64,000 nucleotides of DNA from assembly GCA_030522415.1 (NCBI GenBank), contig CM060114.1, forward strand, positions 22,859,304 through 22,923,303, read 5' to 3'. The notes beneath the pieces are model-generated. The model searched no databases, had not been told where the DNA came from, and worked only from the letters and a program-made list of their open reading frames with translations. A program made the position numbers and the translations under genes. Positions 45,832 to 58,288 of this stretch are shown piece by piece. Each line of letters starts with the position of its first letter. Within the stretch, counting starts at the first letter, position 1. This DNA is from Channallabes apus (taxonomy: Eukaryota > Chordata > Actinopteri > Siluriformes > Clariidae).

Positions 45832-46484
45832 CATCCAGGCCAAAAAAAAAAAAAAAAAAACATTGCACACTGAGATTTCATTCAGTCATGCAAACTCGTT
45901 TGCTTTGACTGTAGTGCACAATGTGGTTTCCAGTTCATGTGATAAAATTATTCCTCATGCTCCCAGAACTACTCTGAAATATAACTGTGCCATCAAAGAG
46001 GGAAAAACTCCATTGATGTGACCATTGATCTGGTCATTCAGTACGTTCAGGTCATCAGCTGATTTCATTTTATTGCCGCATAACCTTGTTGAGACTAGAC
46101 CTGACTGACTGAAGCAACACCAGATTATAACCTTCAGAGGCTTGTACAGGGGGCACTACTGTACAGTATATGTGATGAGTGCATTGCTTCATGTGTTTTT
46201 CTTCTTACCCTGACACACCGAACACTCTGGAATAAGGTCAATCTGAATGCATCAGATCACAGGTTTTGATAATGTGTTTAAGGATTTTTAACCCAATTTC
46301 AGTAATTTCAAATCTCCGTAGTTGTTTTCTTTGCTTGATGAGGTCCAATAATTTGACCCTCCTGAAATGGCGGCTTTTTATTACATTTTTTTTGCCAGAT
46401 GAGCATGGAATTGAGGTCACACATGAAAGCTGTATAGTCTTTATTGGTTACCAGTGATGTAAAAGTATATAGTATAAAACAGAT

Positions 46485-46590
46485 GGCATGGTGGTGTAGT
46501 GGGTAGCACTGTCACCTTGCACCTCCAGGGTCTTGGTTTGATTCCCAGCCAGGCTTGATTCCCTTTTCTGTGTCCATGTCCCAACTCTCA
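46485..46590 (+). mobile_element. SINE head fragment
   Basis: GCATGGTGGTGTAGTGGGTA then GTTTGATTCCCAGCC (boxes A and B), and then the sequence stops matching. Confidence 0.8.
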
Positions 46591-48070
46591 TAATATAATG
46601 AGGTACCTGTCATTACAAACTTGAAGTGGTATACAATGAAGCATAGGATTTCACCATTGGAGTTTAAAATAATAACATCTAGGAATATATGTACAAAGTC
46701 TGCATATGAGCCCATCATAATTGTATGACTGGTTTCATAATAGAATTTCATAATTTTTAGCATGATGCCTAAAGCACATCTATCCTAAGAAGTAAAGGAC
46801 TCTGAACAATTCAATAAATGTGACTAAATTCAGTATTCAGTGCATCCACTACATCTCATTCAGCCTAATTTACAGGAATACAGTACAGTATATGTAATAG
46901 CAGTGTTACAGGTTTAATTCCCTGATGTAATTCAAGAATTTTAACTCAGCCTTCCAGTGTCTCCCAGAACTGTTTCTGGGCTTTTTTATTTATTTATTTT
47001 TTGCTTCCTAAGTTTGCTGCATGAACTATTGAACATTAAAGAGAACACCTCACATCCCACCCATGACCTCTTGGTCAAACAGTAGAGCACTTTCATCCTT
47101 CAGCTCCACGGCGACAAAGAATGGTAAAGGAAATATTTTATGCCAAATTCCATTTCACTAACTGCAATTAATATTAATTTCAGTTAATATCAATACTTTT
47201 TGATTTTTCATAAATAAATTCTTTTTTTGCCCCCAGATTTTTCACAATATTGCATTAATGTATAAAGTATGATAGCACTTAATACATACGTACATAGACT
47301 CTCCTCTTTTATTCTGAAATTATTTATTCTCTTTTTATATTTAGCCATAACCGTGTAATATTTCTGTATAAATTGTATACATCTATCTGTGTATCTATGT
47401 ATCTATTTGTCTCTTGCTTTCACTAAACATTTCTATTTTCTCATGTTTTCCTCCCTCAGGGAAATTCACCTTGAATTCCTGAAACCAGGTTCTTCAAGCA
47501 GGGCATTATTATTTGCCATTTTCTTTGCCATTGTTTTAACTGGTTAATTGCACTTTTATGGGTCCTTTGACAGTACAACTCAGTTTGGTACTTATGGTAC
47601 ATGGTCCATTGACACTGCTTATGGTCACATGGTAATGTCACAAGGTATACAGTCCATTATCCACACTGCACACCACTTAATTTGGCTTCAATGCTTAGGG
47701 TACATTTGCTCCAATAATGTCAGTTCCATTTTAAGTGAGATGTATTTTTTGCAGCAAGACCACCTTTTCAAAGGGGGGAAAAGTGTCTAAATGATCAAAG
47801 AAGTCATCACATGACAAACTACTGACAACCAAACCAGACACCACATAAGCGCAAAGCTTTTCCTTCATTCATGCTTCTCAAGACCATATCTGATCCTCTC
47901 ATTATATGTAATAGAAGCAGCCATATAAGAAACAGATATGAAGATAAGATTGCTAGAGACTCAGCTGCAGAGAATCACCTAGGTGCCAGAACAGAAAAGA
48001 GGCTAGATGCATGTCTTCCTCGATAACCAAGAGATGGAAGAACCAGCTTCGCAGTGCTAGAGGATTGGAG
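46590..48070. other. Non-coding, no gene seen
   Basis: AT-rich sequence. No exon, RNA gene or clear mobile element recognised. Confidence 0.5.
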
Positions 48071-48547
48071 GGAACGTCTGGAGTTACTTTGCTGTAACCC
48101 TGTTCCTTGAAAAAGTGGAAACGAGATGCTGTGTGAAAACGCTATGGTAACATCTCTTTGTTCTACCAGTTGTGAAGCATGTGTGTATCAAACACGACAA
48201 ATTTTGGCTTATATAACCTCTGTCAAGTGGTGTCATCTGATGAGGTGCACCTGCAGGTTATAAATAGGAGTGAACCGGAAACATCCTCAGGTCAATTTTT
48301 GTCTGAAAGGACCCCCAGTCACGCCAGCAGTGCAGCATTGGAGCGCAGCATCTCGTTCCTGCTTTTTCAGGGAACAGGGTTATAGCAAAGTAACCCGAGA
48401 TGTTCCCTTTCAAAAGGTACACTCGATGCTGCGTGAAAATGGGAACAAGAATACCAACGCCGACGCACTGCAAGTGTCTGGACCTCGTAGGCTACGGCAA
48501 TAGCCCCCCGGTTGTGGCCCCCATAGCATATATATATATAATATAAA

Positions 48548-49905
48548 AAAATTTGCATATTGTGATGAAGTTAATTATTTTCTGTAATGTACTGATAAAC
48601 ATTAGACTTTCATATATTTTAGATTCATTACACACAAACTGAAGTAGTTCAAGCCTTTTATTGTTTTAATATTGATGATTGTGGCATACACCTCATGAAA
48701 ACCCAAAATCCCTATCTCAAAAAATTAGCATATTTCATCCGACCAATGAAAGAAAAGTGTTTTTAATGCAAAAAAAGGCAACCTTCAAATAATTATCCTC
48801 AGTTATGCACTCAATACTTGGTCAGGAATCCTTTTGCAGATTCTTGTGTCTTGTGTCTCTCAACTTTCTCTTCACAATATCCCACAGATTCTCTATGGGG
48901 TTCAGGTCAGGAGAGTTGGCAGGCCAATTGAGCACAGTAATACCATGGTCAGTAAACCATTTACCAGTGGTTTTGGCACTGTGAGCAGGTGCCAGGTCAT
49001 GCTGAAAAATGAAATCTTCATCTCCATAAAGCTTTTCAGCAGATGGAAGCATGAAGTGCTCCAAAATCTCCTGATAGCTAGCTGCATTGACCCTGCCCTT
49101 GATAAAACACAGTGGACCAACACCAGCAGCTGACATGGCACCCCAGACCATCACTGACTGTGGGTACTTGACACTGGACTTCAGGCATTTTGGCATTTCC
49201 CTCTCCCCAGTCTTCCTCCAGACTCTGGCACCTTGGTTTCCGAATGACATGCAAAATTTGCAACCTGTAGCCCATTTCTTGCACATGCCTGTACACGGTG
49301 GCTCTGGATGTTTCTACTCCAGACTCAGTCCACTGCTTCCGCAGGTCCCCCAAGGTCTGGAATCGGTCCTTCTCCACAATCTTCCTCAGGGACCGGTCAC
49401 CTCTTCTCGTTGTGCAGCGTTTTCTGCCACACTTTTTCCTTCCCACAGACTTCCCACTGAGGTGCCTTGATACAGCACTCTGGGAACAGCCTATTCGTTC
49501 AGAAATTTCTTTCTCTTGCTTGAGGGTGTCAATGATGGCCTTCTGGACAGCAGTCAGGTCGGCAGTCTTACCCATGATTGCGGTTTTGAGTAATGAACCA
49601 GGCTGGGAGTTTTTAAAAGCCTCAGGAATCTTTTGCAGGTGTTTAGAGTTAATTAGTTGATTCAGATGATTAGGTTAATAGCTTGTTTAGAGAACCTTTT
49701 CATGATATGCAAATTTTTTGAGATAGGGATTTTGGGTTTTCATGAGCTGTATGCCACAATCATCAATATTAAAACAATAAAAGGCTTAAACTACTTCAGT
49801 TGTGTGTAATGAATCTAAAATATATGAAAGTCTAATGTTTATCAGTACATTACAGAAAATAATGAACTTCATCACAATATGCACATTTTTTGAGAAGGAC
49901 CTGTG
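48548..49905 (-). mobile_element. Tc1 transposon with 200-bp inverted/direct-repeat ends
   Basis: The left terminal repeat (48548 to about 48735) and the right (about 49705-49905) are inverted copies. Each has AATTTTTTGAGA-type direct repeats at its inner and outer edge, the IR/DR layout. The outer tip CAGGTCCTTCTC is kept on the right and lost on the left, where a TA run has grown. The solo repeat at 15197-15394 belongs to this family. Confidence 0.9.
48822..49575 (-). pseudogene. Tc1 transposase with internal deletion
   Basis: Starts MGKTADLTAVQKAIIDTLKQ at 49575, with the first helix-turn-helix (EISERIGCSQSAVSRHL), a basic hook (VGRKKCGRKRCTTRRGDRSL) and the second helix-turn-helix (VETSRATVYRHVQEMGYRLQ). 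About 50 residues, including the first catalytic Asp block, are then missing. The sequence resumes in another frame at FCMSFGNQGARVWRK, with VMVWGAMSAAGVGPLCF, FQHDLAPAHSAK (second Asp) and DLNPIENLWDIVKRKL (Glu). Confidence 0.93.
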
Positions 49906-49909
49906 TGTT

Positions 49910-49975
<66 letters not shown>
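49910..49975. repeat. (GT)n(AT)n microsatellite at the Tc1 edge
   Basis: A GT run and then about 27 TA units, at the junction of the Tc1 end and DIRS sequence. Confidence 0.95.
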
Positions 49976-49979
<4 letters not shown>

Positions 49980-50665
49980 CTGCTCTGACTTACGCCACTG
50001 GCTAGTGTGGTGGACGTAAATCTGAAGAGCACGTACTGGACACAGTACGTTAAGTCTTTCCTGCTCCGGGGCTATAAAAGGTGGAGGACAGAAGGCTTCC
50101 AGAACTGGGTGTATGGTCGAGAATGGAACTTTAGGAAGACAGTTCGGGTGAGGATGCAGAATAGCTTTGACTAGCCCAGGGGCAAAGTCTAGGTAGGATG
50201 GGGAGACTGACAAAGCCTGCAAATCCCCAATTCTCTTCAGAGAAGTAATGGCCATAAGAAAAACCATCTTAAGGGTCAGAAGCCTGACAGGGACATGCAC
50301 TGACTCTAGAGGTTCGAAAGGGGTGTCAATCACAATCGTTAGTCCCAAGAAGGGACCATAGCTCTAGTAGGCGGCCTCAACCGTTTAGCTCCATGAGTAA
50401 AGCGGGCAACTAAAGGGTGCTTTCCCACAGAAATCCCCTCAGTCAGAACATGACAAGCCGAAATAGCGGCTACGTAAGTTCTGAGAGTACTAGGGCATAA
50501 GCCCGAGGACATCTTTTCTTGTAGAATCTCCAGCACTGAAACAATTCGGCAGTGGACTGGGTCTACATGTTTTGTCATGCACCAACTTTCAAATACACTC
50601 CATTTGAGGGTACAAGTTATTTTAGTGGAGGGAACCTTAGAACTTATCGTATACTGTAGTTTCAA
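49980..50665 (-). pseudogene. DIRS recombinase N-terminal half (copy 2)
   Basis: HCRIVSVLEILQEKMSSGLC, then TLRTYVAAISACHVLTEGIS, TPFEPLESVHVPVRLLTLKM and VFLMAITSLKRIGDLQALSV, then PVLEAFCPPPFIAPEQERLN. This is the helical DNA-binding half plus the first catalytic Arg region (KRIGDLQAL). It retains the stretch that copy 1 lacks. The H-x-x-R/Tyr half is deleted. Confidence 0.88.
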
Positions 50666-50735
50666 TTACACTGGCTGGAAGACCAGCATCTCTTAATTGG
50701 TCCCCCTCAGGGGCCAGACGTGAAGGTTCCAGAGC

Positions 50736-51195
50736 TCAGGCCGGGGATGAAATATTGTCCCCTGCGCCTGAGACAGAAGATCCCTCCTCACTGGAATCAC
50801 TCACGGTGAGCCGTCGAGGAGAGATATTAGATCCGAGAACCACACTCTGGTCGCCCAACGGGGCGCTATCAATAAGAGGTGCAAACTCTGTTGATGGACC
50901 TTCACCAGGACTCCCGGGAGCAGAGCTATCGGAGGAAATGCATAAAGATGTAATATGGGCCAAGTATAGGCCATTGCGCCCAGACCCAGGGGAACTGGAA
51001 GAGTCAGAGAGTAGTAAAGGGGACATTGTGAAGTCATTGTGCTGTTTCTTGCAAGGCACAGAGGTCCACCTCTGCTACATAAAATCTCTCCCAGATCTGA
51101 CTGACTACTTCAGGGTGGAGTTTCCATTCCCCATGTGTCACAGCTTGTCTGGACAGCAAGTCTGCGCCCATATTCATGAATGAGTTAACTTGTGA
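50736..51195 (-). pseudogene. DIRS RNase H end and trailer (copy 2)
   Basis: GADLLSRQAVTHGEWKLHPE, then QCPLYYSLTLPVPLGLGAMA and ATRVWFSDLISLLDGSP match copy 1. RT and the catalytic part of RNase H are gone. The remnant is joined near 51190 directly to gag-derived sequence. Confidence 0.85.
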
Positions 51196-51655
51196 TGGAG
51201 GTTGCCAAAGAAGGGGAGGGACCTTCATTGAGGCCCCTCCCCCAGCCACCCAACAGAAACCTGTTGTATCTTTGATGTAACTTTGAGCGCTTGGGGGATT
51301 TATTTTTTTTTGCTCCTGCGGCCATTCAAGGTGTAATCGTTCGACCGCACTTTTTTTTTTTTTTTTACTATTCCCGCGGAAGCAAGAGAGGAAGTCTCTT
51401 CTGCCCATTCACAAGAAGCTCCGGAGCGCGCTTGAGAAATGGACGCTAAAGCTTCCTGATCCGGCGAGAGCACGAGAGAAAGGGGGAATTCCTTCTCATG
51501 CGCGTCTGCCAGATCGTCCCTCGAACCACAGGAATGCACCACAGCTCGTGGTTTTCTTTTTAAAGAAGGCGAGCACGCGAGCACTCAAAACGGAAAGTGT
51601 GGAGATTGCCTTCCCGAAAGAACCCATCTCCTATCGAACTCTGCCATATTGGTGA
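51195..51655 (-). pseudogene. DIRS gag remnant (copy 2)
   Basis: RPRAVVHSCGSRDDLADAH-like and FPLSLVLSPDQEALASISQA segments correspond to the start of copy 1 gag. Poly-T runs at 51301-51312 and 51350-51366 break the frame. Confidence 0.7.
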
Positions 51656-51934
51656 GTTATTTAACACTTTCTTTCTTTTGTTTGTATATTCGCTTACACA
51701 CACACATGCAAACACAATGTGGTCCTTGAAGACAAAAAGACCTGAGGATTTTTCCAGTTCACTCCTATTTACAACCTGCAGGTGCACCTCATCAGATGAC
51801 GTCACCTGACCGAGGTTATATAAGCCAAAATTTGGCGTGTTTGATACACACATGCTTCACAAACTGTAGAACAAAGAGATGTTCCTATAGCGTTTACACG
51901 CAGCATTGAGTGTAGCTTTTGAAAGGGAACATGG

Positions 51935-52810
51935 TGCAGCTTTCAAAATTCCAACATCTCTTTATATGGGTTCCTTTTTGATTTATATATTTGACTTCTG
52001 GCTGTGTTCTCCTTTACAAAACTCACATTTCTTTGCAATAGATGTCACAGTGTTAGTGTGAGCTGTACTGTGCACTGTTCCTTTCTTCTTGTAAGTACAT
52101 AGCACTTGTGATAAATGACTTGATTCCACCTCTTTTCTGCACTTTGTGATGAGCTTGTTTTACAGTATTGTGGTTCCTTTATCAACTGACATTTTTTAAA
52201 TATTATATACTATGTGAGGGCTTGTTTATTAAAGAGTTCACCCAGATCTTTAAACTTGATCCTTTTGTCATATTATTCCTTCAAGCCACACATCCATATT
52301 CTTCCACTTTCATAAAACTTTGCTATGATGGCCTTCAAGTTAGCAACATTATCCAGTTCTTCCATATAACTGGACTGCTGTTGTTACATGCTGCTATGAA
52401 GAGTCACAATGCATTTAAAACCTCCTCATCTATAGACTTGATGGGTGTTCAAGACTTTGTTCATGTAAGCAATGGCAATTTCATAGCTGTTCTCAAATTG
52501 CTGTTTAAACATTTGCTTGGCCCTATGATAAACTCTGCATTTTTGTTAAGTTAACTTTTAATTAGCTCTTAAGGCTGACCACTAGTGAACTGCCCTAAGA
52601 AGTGGAAAAAGCTTTTACATCTTTTAATGTGGAATTCTACTCTACACTCATAAGCTCCCTGATTATACTCCTTTTTAAATAAGTTAATATAAGTATTAGA
52701 GGTTTCCAAAATGTGCCTGTTAAGTTTTCAGGTGAAATACAACTCAGACTCTGAATTCTATTTTATGTCTGATTTTCTTTCTGTTTCACTTCTTTCTAAC
52801 TCATACCATT
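51935..52810. other. Non-coding with one unexplained ORF
   Basis: A 128-codon plus-strand frame (52168-52554) is Leu/Phe-rich and resembles no family I know. It could be a chance frame in AT-rich DNA. Nothing else is seen. Confidence 0.3.
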
Positions 52811-52813
52811 TCA

Positions 52814-53515
52814 GTGTGTGCAGTTTTAAATAGAGTGCTCTGGAATGCCCCTTTGGTGATGAACATTTTCCCAGCCAATCAGACAATGGAGACCATAAAC
52901 AGTTGGGAACAAAACTCATTTAACCCATACAGTCAGTCAGGCCCATACCTTTTTCACATTTTACACAGCAAGAGCAAATGGACTGAAAGACCAAGAAAGA
53001 CAACAGAAGTATATGACTGCAGAAAACTGTCCACGGTGAAAAAGAACGTTTTCACAACATCTGGACAGGTCAAGAACACTCTTGGGGAGGTTGACATATC
53101 ATTGAGTCTACAGTCAAGAGATGGCTTTAGTATGTAAATACAGAGGCTTCATAAAAAGGAGCAAACCACTGCTAATGCCCAAGAGCAGAAAGTCCTGACT
53201 TTAGAGTTAGAGTTTGTTTGATGCTTTGGACTGAGGAAATCAAAATTAAATTGTACTAGATGGGAACGAAAAGTATGGAGAAAGAATGCAACAACTCATG
53301 ATCCAAAGCATACCATATCAGCTGTCAAACATGGTGCTAGAATGCTTATATTGCTAATGAAATATTGACCCAAAACATACAGTGAAAACTACTCAAAGCA
53401 CAGGAATGGAATATTCTTCAATGGCCAAGCCAGTCACCTGCTCTCCGCCCAATAGAGCATGCTCTTCATGTATTTCAAGACAAGACTGAAGACAGAAAGA
53501 CAAAAAAAAAAAAAA
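52814..53515 (+). pseudogene. Decayed Tc1-like transposase
   Basis: Scattered blocks in different frames fit a Tc1 transposase in the right order: THDPKHTISAVKHGARM (the KHGGGS region) and LQWPSQSPALRPIEHALHVF (the DLNPIE region with the last catalytic Glu). Stops are frequent and no inverted ends are found. Confidence 0.5.
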
Positions 53516-53559
53516 CAAGCAGCTGCTGAAGGCAGATACAGTAAGGCCTTACAAAGCAT

Positions 53560-55480
53560 CTAAAGGGAGGAATGTCAGTTTTGAACATATTAATAGGTTC
53601 TATTTTTGGATTTTTTTTAAGTATTAAAGGCAATCCATATGTTTGCAATTTTGTTAGTTTTTTCATTATTTATGATCTTCTAAACTGGTATGTGTATGAA
53701 AAAGTGTATAAAAATGTGTCATTCCTGAATGGTTAATGCCATGTTTTGTCAGACACAACTAAAAGCTAAAGAAAAAGCTAATTGTAAGTAAATGTTGCCC
53801 ATCTTTAGCCTTTAATCTTTTACATTTGGTACATTTTTTTATACTAGAGATTTTCTCTAGTTCTTGTGGGTAATTCTCACCTTTCCGAAAAAGTGGTTTA
53901 GGCGGGATAAAAGTGCAAATGGTTCTTTAATCGTTAAATTTATAAAAACAAACAGGAACATCAACAATCACTAAATATACCACAAAAGGCAGAATAACCA
54001 ACAGTGAACTAAACAAGAGAAGAATAGTGAAGGTAATAGACAAACGACAATGATTAAACTAAAACACTGACTTTAAATAGGCAGACTAATAAGAACATAA
54101 CAAGGTGCAGTTGAATGTAATCAGGACCATGCAACTCATGAAATGCATGCTGGGAAACAAAGACAGTGTAAATTTAAAAACCAGGAACCAGAACACCCAG
54201 GGGAAAACCTTGACATCTCCTCTGCAGTTCTACCATATATGGATGGATCCACCTAATTTGATGTAAATTAAACATTAAATTTGATGTAATTCAATGAAAT
54301 AGCAAATGATTACTATTTCTTGTCTTGGTGAGGCAACTAATATCTTATTCTAAGATTGCAGTATTTTATCTGTTGGACTGGAGATCTGTTTAATAGAATT
54401 TTTCTTGCTTTCTTTTAATCTTTGTAATGACAGAAAATTCTAAATATATAAACACATGTTCACACAATTTAAATATCTGTCTCAGATCAGATTTCTTCTA
54501 TTTCTGTAGAAATTATCACATTATTTTCTTGTTCATTTGTAGACTTTGTTTAAGAAATGGGTCCAAACAATCATGGACAAAACAATCTTAGAAATTCCTA
54601 CAACATCAGCATGTTCCATATGACAACAGTTCATACTTACATGGCTTTCATTAGATCCAAACATTAGGGTTGTAACTGAGCTGTCCTTTTAGTCTATGGG
54701 ACAGTCATACAGTATGATGAGCGATTGGCCAAAAGTAATCAGCTGGATCAGTATCAGTGCTGTCCTTCTCATCTTCTGGAGCCAGACTGTTGTATTGGGG
54801 CTTGTGGTGGAGGATATGTTCTCTGTTTGGTCTCCACAGCCAGTCTCTCTCTAACAGAAGAAGAACTGGTAAATGTGAAACCAAACCTATTTTTATGAGC
54901 CAATTTGCATTCCAGTTTATGACTTTCACCTCCATGCAGGAGCCCTCTCAGGTGTCTCTGTGGACTAAATTGAGGGAGAGTGTCCCACTGGGCTGGAGAG
55001 CTCAAGGGAGAGTGGTGGGTGAGTTAAAGAGACCATACTAGCTGGTGTCTAAAAGGGCAGTGACGGAGGTCCCATGAAGGTTGACTTTGATTGTGGGTAC
55101 CCATGGGGATACTGAAGAGCAAAGACCATCTTTCTATACTTTTTAAATATTATATGACTATACAAAAGCTAAACGAAAACCAAAGTAAAGATAATGAAAT
55201 AAAACTGTTAAAAAAATTTTTTTTCCATAATTGCCTTTTCCCTCAAAATATGATTAATAGAAACGTTCAAAAGACCTCCTCCGTCATTCACAGCTGATTG
55301 GAAGGACTCTCGCTACACTTGGCAGCTGGTTGTAATTGATTTAGCTGCTATAATGTTAACATAATGATGATGAGTGCTTCTGCTTTTCTGGCTTTTCCAT
55401 TATAAGTGGGTAGATTCACTACAGGCTGATTACTGAATGCTACCCTATAAATAACGTGGCATTGCAGCCTCTATCTTTCT
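53560..55480. other. Unique-looking DNA with a minus-strand ORF
   Basis: No clear gene. A 76-codon minus-strand frame (54705-54935) ends YNSLAPEDEKDSTDTDPADY and then FWPIAHHTV, an unusually acidic, non-repetitive tail. Overlapping frames are open on both strands, so chance is likely. Not assigned. Confidence 0.3.
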
Positions 55481-55489
55481 TTCTCCTTA

Positions 55490-55503
55490 CACACACACAC
55501 ACG

Positions 55504-55534
<31 letters not shown>

Positions 55535-55540
55535 ACAGGG
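55490..55540. repeat. (CA)n microsatellite
   Basis: CA run with two interruptions. Confidence 0.96.
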
Positions 55541-55682
55541 GAATGGCTTCCCTGACCTCATTAGGAGAGACACTTTGTATCTATGTGTGATCTGTTTATT
55601 ATTAAGGCACAAAAATGGATTTCTTTAATCAGCAATTACTAAGCTGCATACTTAGAGCAACCAATATTGAAAGACATATGTG

Positions 55683-55683
<1 letters not shown>

Positions 55684-55742
<59 letters not shown>
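55684..55742. repeat. (GATA)n microsatellite
   Basis: About 14 perfect GATA units. Confidence 0.98.
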
Positions 55743-55743
<1 letters not shown>

Positions 55744-56624
55744 ACACACAATGAGAAATAAAATAATAAGTTAAAGTAGAAAATAAGTAATAGAAGACTT
55801 AAAAAGGAATGGGGACAGAGAAAGGCAGAGAGGTAGGAGACAGAGAGAAAATGAGAGAAAGAGAAAGACAGAGTGAGGAGGGAGATAGAGAGGAAGGGGA
55901 GGAAGGCTCAGACAGCTCTGGAAACAATGACTGCCATAGATAAAGCAGGTGGCTGCGGTAATTGCTTCCACAAAATAATGAATGAGCTACGAGCCGTCTG
56001 ACGGAATAGGAAATCTTCCTTGCTTCTTATCCTCCCCCTCCCTCTCTCCTGCATACTCGCTCTTTCTCTCTTTCCTTTTTCACTATCTCTGCTTCTTATC
56101 TATCCCATGGTCTCTCCTTTCCAGTGAAAAAAAAATCTGATTAATCTCACCTCATTTTCTCATTTCCACAATGTGCTATCATCTCACCATTGTTCTTTAC
56201 AGAAATCACAGTTTTTGTTCTTGAGTTGCAATTTTTAGATTTTAGGAATTGATTCAGGGGCTCATAATCGATATCATAAGCATAAGTGTGGTTATATGCA
56301 ATATTGTTAAAACCATATGATTGTGAGTGTGATATTGCCTTAAAATTACAGTTCTACAGTATAAGTCATAAATTAATATTGAATGTCATTTTAAACACAA
56401 TATGGACATGTTGGAAATGAAACAGTACAGTATGTAACATAGATTCCGAAGAAGTTACACTCAATGATAGGCCGTTGTCTAGTTAGGTCACAATAATTTG
56501 TACATAACATTTTTCCAGTAAAACAGAAAATTTTACTTTCTTTTCATCTTCATCTAACAAGCTTACACATTTTTATTAATATTTCTGAAAAGTAACTTTT
56601 GCCTGATGATGTCACTAATATTCT

Positions 56625-56822
56625 TCTTCTTTGTCTTTCGGCTGTTCCCTTTCAGGGGTCGCCACAGCGAATCATCTGCCTCCATCTAACCCTATCCTCT
56701 GCATCCTCTTCTCTCACACCAACTAACTTCATGACCCCTCTCACTGCATCCATAAATCTTCTCTTTGGTCTTCCTCTAGACCTCCTGCCTGGCAGTTCCA
56801 ACCTCAGCATCCTGATGTCACT
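56625..56822 (-). pseudogene. LINE ORF2 C-terminal end
   Basis: The minus strand reads KRRFMDAVRGVMKLVGVREE then DAEDRVRWRQMIRCGDP, the usual C-terminal end of a fish LINE reverse transcriptase (probably RTE type, from memory). Only about 60 codons remain, followed by a CTTTCGGCTGTTCCC block seen widely in fish genomes. It is flanked by ATGATGTCACTAATATT at both sides (about 56606-56622 and 56813-56829), a probable target duplication. Confidence 0.7.
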
Positions 56823-57316
56823 AATATTAGTGTAGTAACCATTTTAAACTAGGAAATCAATTAGTGACATAGCAAACAAAAACAAGTGGAACATTACATA
56901 GTGAAATATCCCATTGTGATTATAGTATGCTACGTAAATTGAGAAAAAGGGGATAAGAAACCTTGTGCTTCCAAAAAACCTACAGTATATAGAAGAATTC
57001 ATCTACCTACTAAACTGGAACTGGAACTAAACTGGCAGCACTTTTCCAAGATTAAGGGGATTGTAACATGAATCTGGTGGGGAAGGTAAGGAGACAGTTG
57101 TGAGTTGATTTTTATTTTCTTATTAGCGCTTGTGAATTTATAGGTTGTTTTTATAGGTTGTTCTACTTGACATTTCAGAGTGAACTTCCCCTCTGGCCCA
57201 GTTGCTCTGCTCATTCCTTATTGCTCCGGCTTAGTGCAACAGACAAATACTAATTAGACGCAGTCTCATCAGGTGTGCATTCGTTCACACTCACCTGATT
57301 GTTGCTCCCTCCATAG

Positions 57317-57449
57317 AATGGCACTTGCTCACACCCTCAAACTGCCCACAAAGTCTGTCTCAGGTCGGGGAGCCATCCGGCCCGCCATCCACTTCCCAAC
57401 TCTGCTGCCACCACCGCCTCCCCCTCTTACCCACTTTGTTCCCTTGGAA
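57317..57449 (+). CDS. Weak candidate host exon
   Basis: An acceptor (GTTGCTCCCTCCATAG) ends at 57316, and a GTATCA donor-like site is at 57450. Two frames are open. One reads ALAHTLKLPTKSVSGRGAIR and then a proline-rich tract (PPPPPPLTHFVPLE). The composition is GC-richer than its surroundings. No family recognised. It lies beyond the stop of the 34916 exon, so it would belong to another gene or be spurious. Confidence 0.25.
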
Positions 57450-57694
57450 GTATCAGGTTCTACATTATGATCAGTGTTGAAAGTTTTTGCACTCCATATA
57501 GCAAAACTGACCTCCAACTGACCCCTTTATTTTCCAAATAAAGAATCTCACAAGCAAGAATAAAGATGAACAGTAGATCTGAGTCAGCTTTTGCTTTTTC
57601 ACTTACTGTTAATTTGAAGGATTTTCAGAAGCTCAATTAGGTTTTCACGTACAATATTGTCTTGGTAATGAGGTGCAAATTGTTTCATTTGCAT

Positions 57695-58055
57695 TTATTC
57701 ACTCACTCATCTTGTATACCGCTTTATCTATATTTTATATCGCTGTTTTCAGGGTCATGGGGGGCCTGAAGCCTATACCAGGAGACTCATGGCACAAGGC
57801 AGGGTACACCATGGACTGAGTGCCAATCCATCACAGGGCACACGCATATTTACCCACTACGGGCGAATTGCAAAGACCAATTAGCCTAACCTGCATGTCT
57901 TTGGACTGTGGGAGGAAACCGTAGTACCCGGGGGAAACCCACCAAGCACGGGGAGAACATGCAAACTCCATGCACACTGAGACGGGAGTTGAACCTGGCT
58001 GGGAATCGAACCCAGACCCTGGAAATGCAAGGCGACAGTGTTAACCACTACACCA
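57695..58055 (-). mobile_element. SINE
   Basis: Full-length layout in minus sense, ending at a head that reads GGTGGTGTAGTGGTTAACAC. It abuts the left end of the next DNA element. Confidence 0.9.
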
Positions 58056-58288
58056 CCCCAGTGAAAAATAAATGCACTTTAGTGTATTACAAATATATTG
58101 AAATCCTCGATAATACACTCATAATATACTAACAAAAAGTTGTACCATCAGTTAATATATAAAAAGTATACTAACATCATGCTTTTACCAAATTTTGGAA
58201 TTAAACTTTAAATATACTTAAAAAAATAATTGTATTATAGTACACATTCCAAAGATATATTATTGGAAAATATACTTTAAGTGAAAGG

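Larger units (their letters stand above)
48071..51930 (-). mobile_element. DIRS-type retrotransposon, copy 2, deleted and split by a Tc1
   Basis: Terminal repeats lie at about 48071-48285 and 51745-51930, with an internal complementary region at about 48335-48440. They match copy 1 closely. The catalytic half of the recombinase and nearly all of RT are deleted. What remains is gag start, the end of RNase H with its trailer, and the N-terminal half of the recombinase. A Tc1 is inserted at the CATATA next to the recombinase remnant. Confidence 0.92.

Noticed and set aside
55684..55742. GATA repeat as a sex-linked (Bkm-like) marker
   Set aside because: A single short GATA array is common throughout fish genomes and says nothing about sex linkage.
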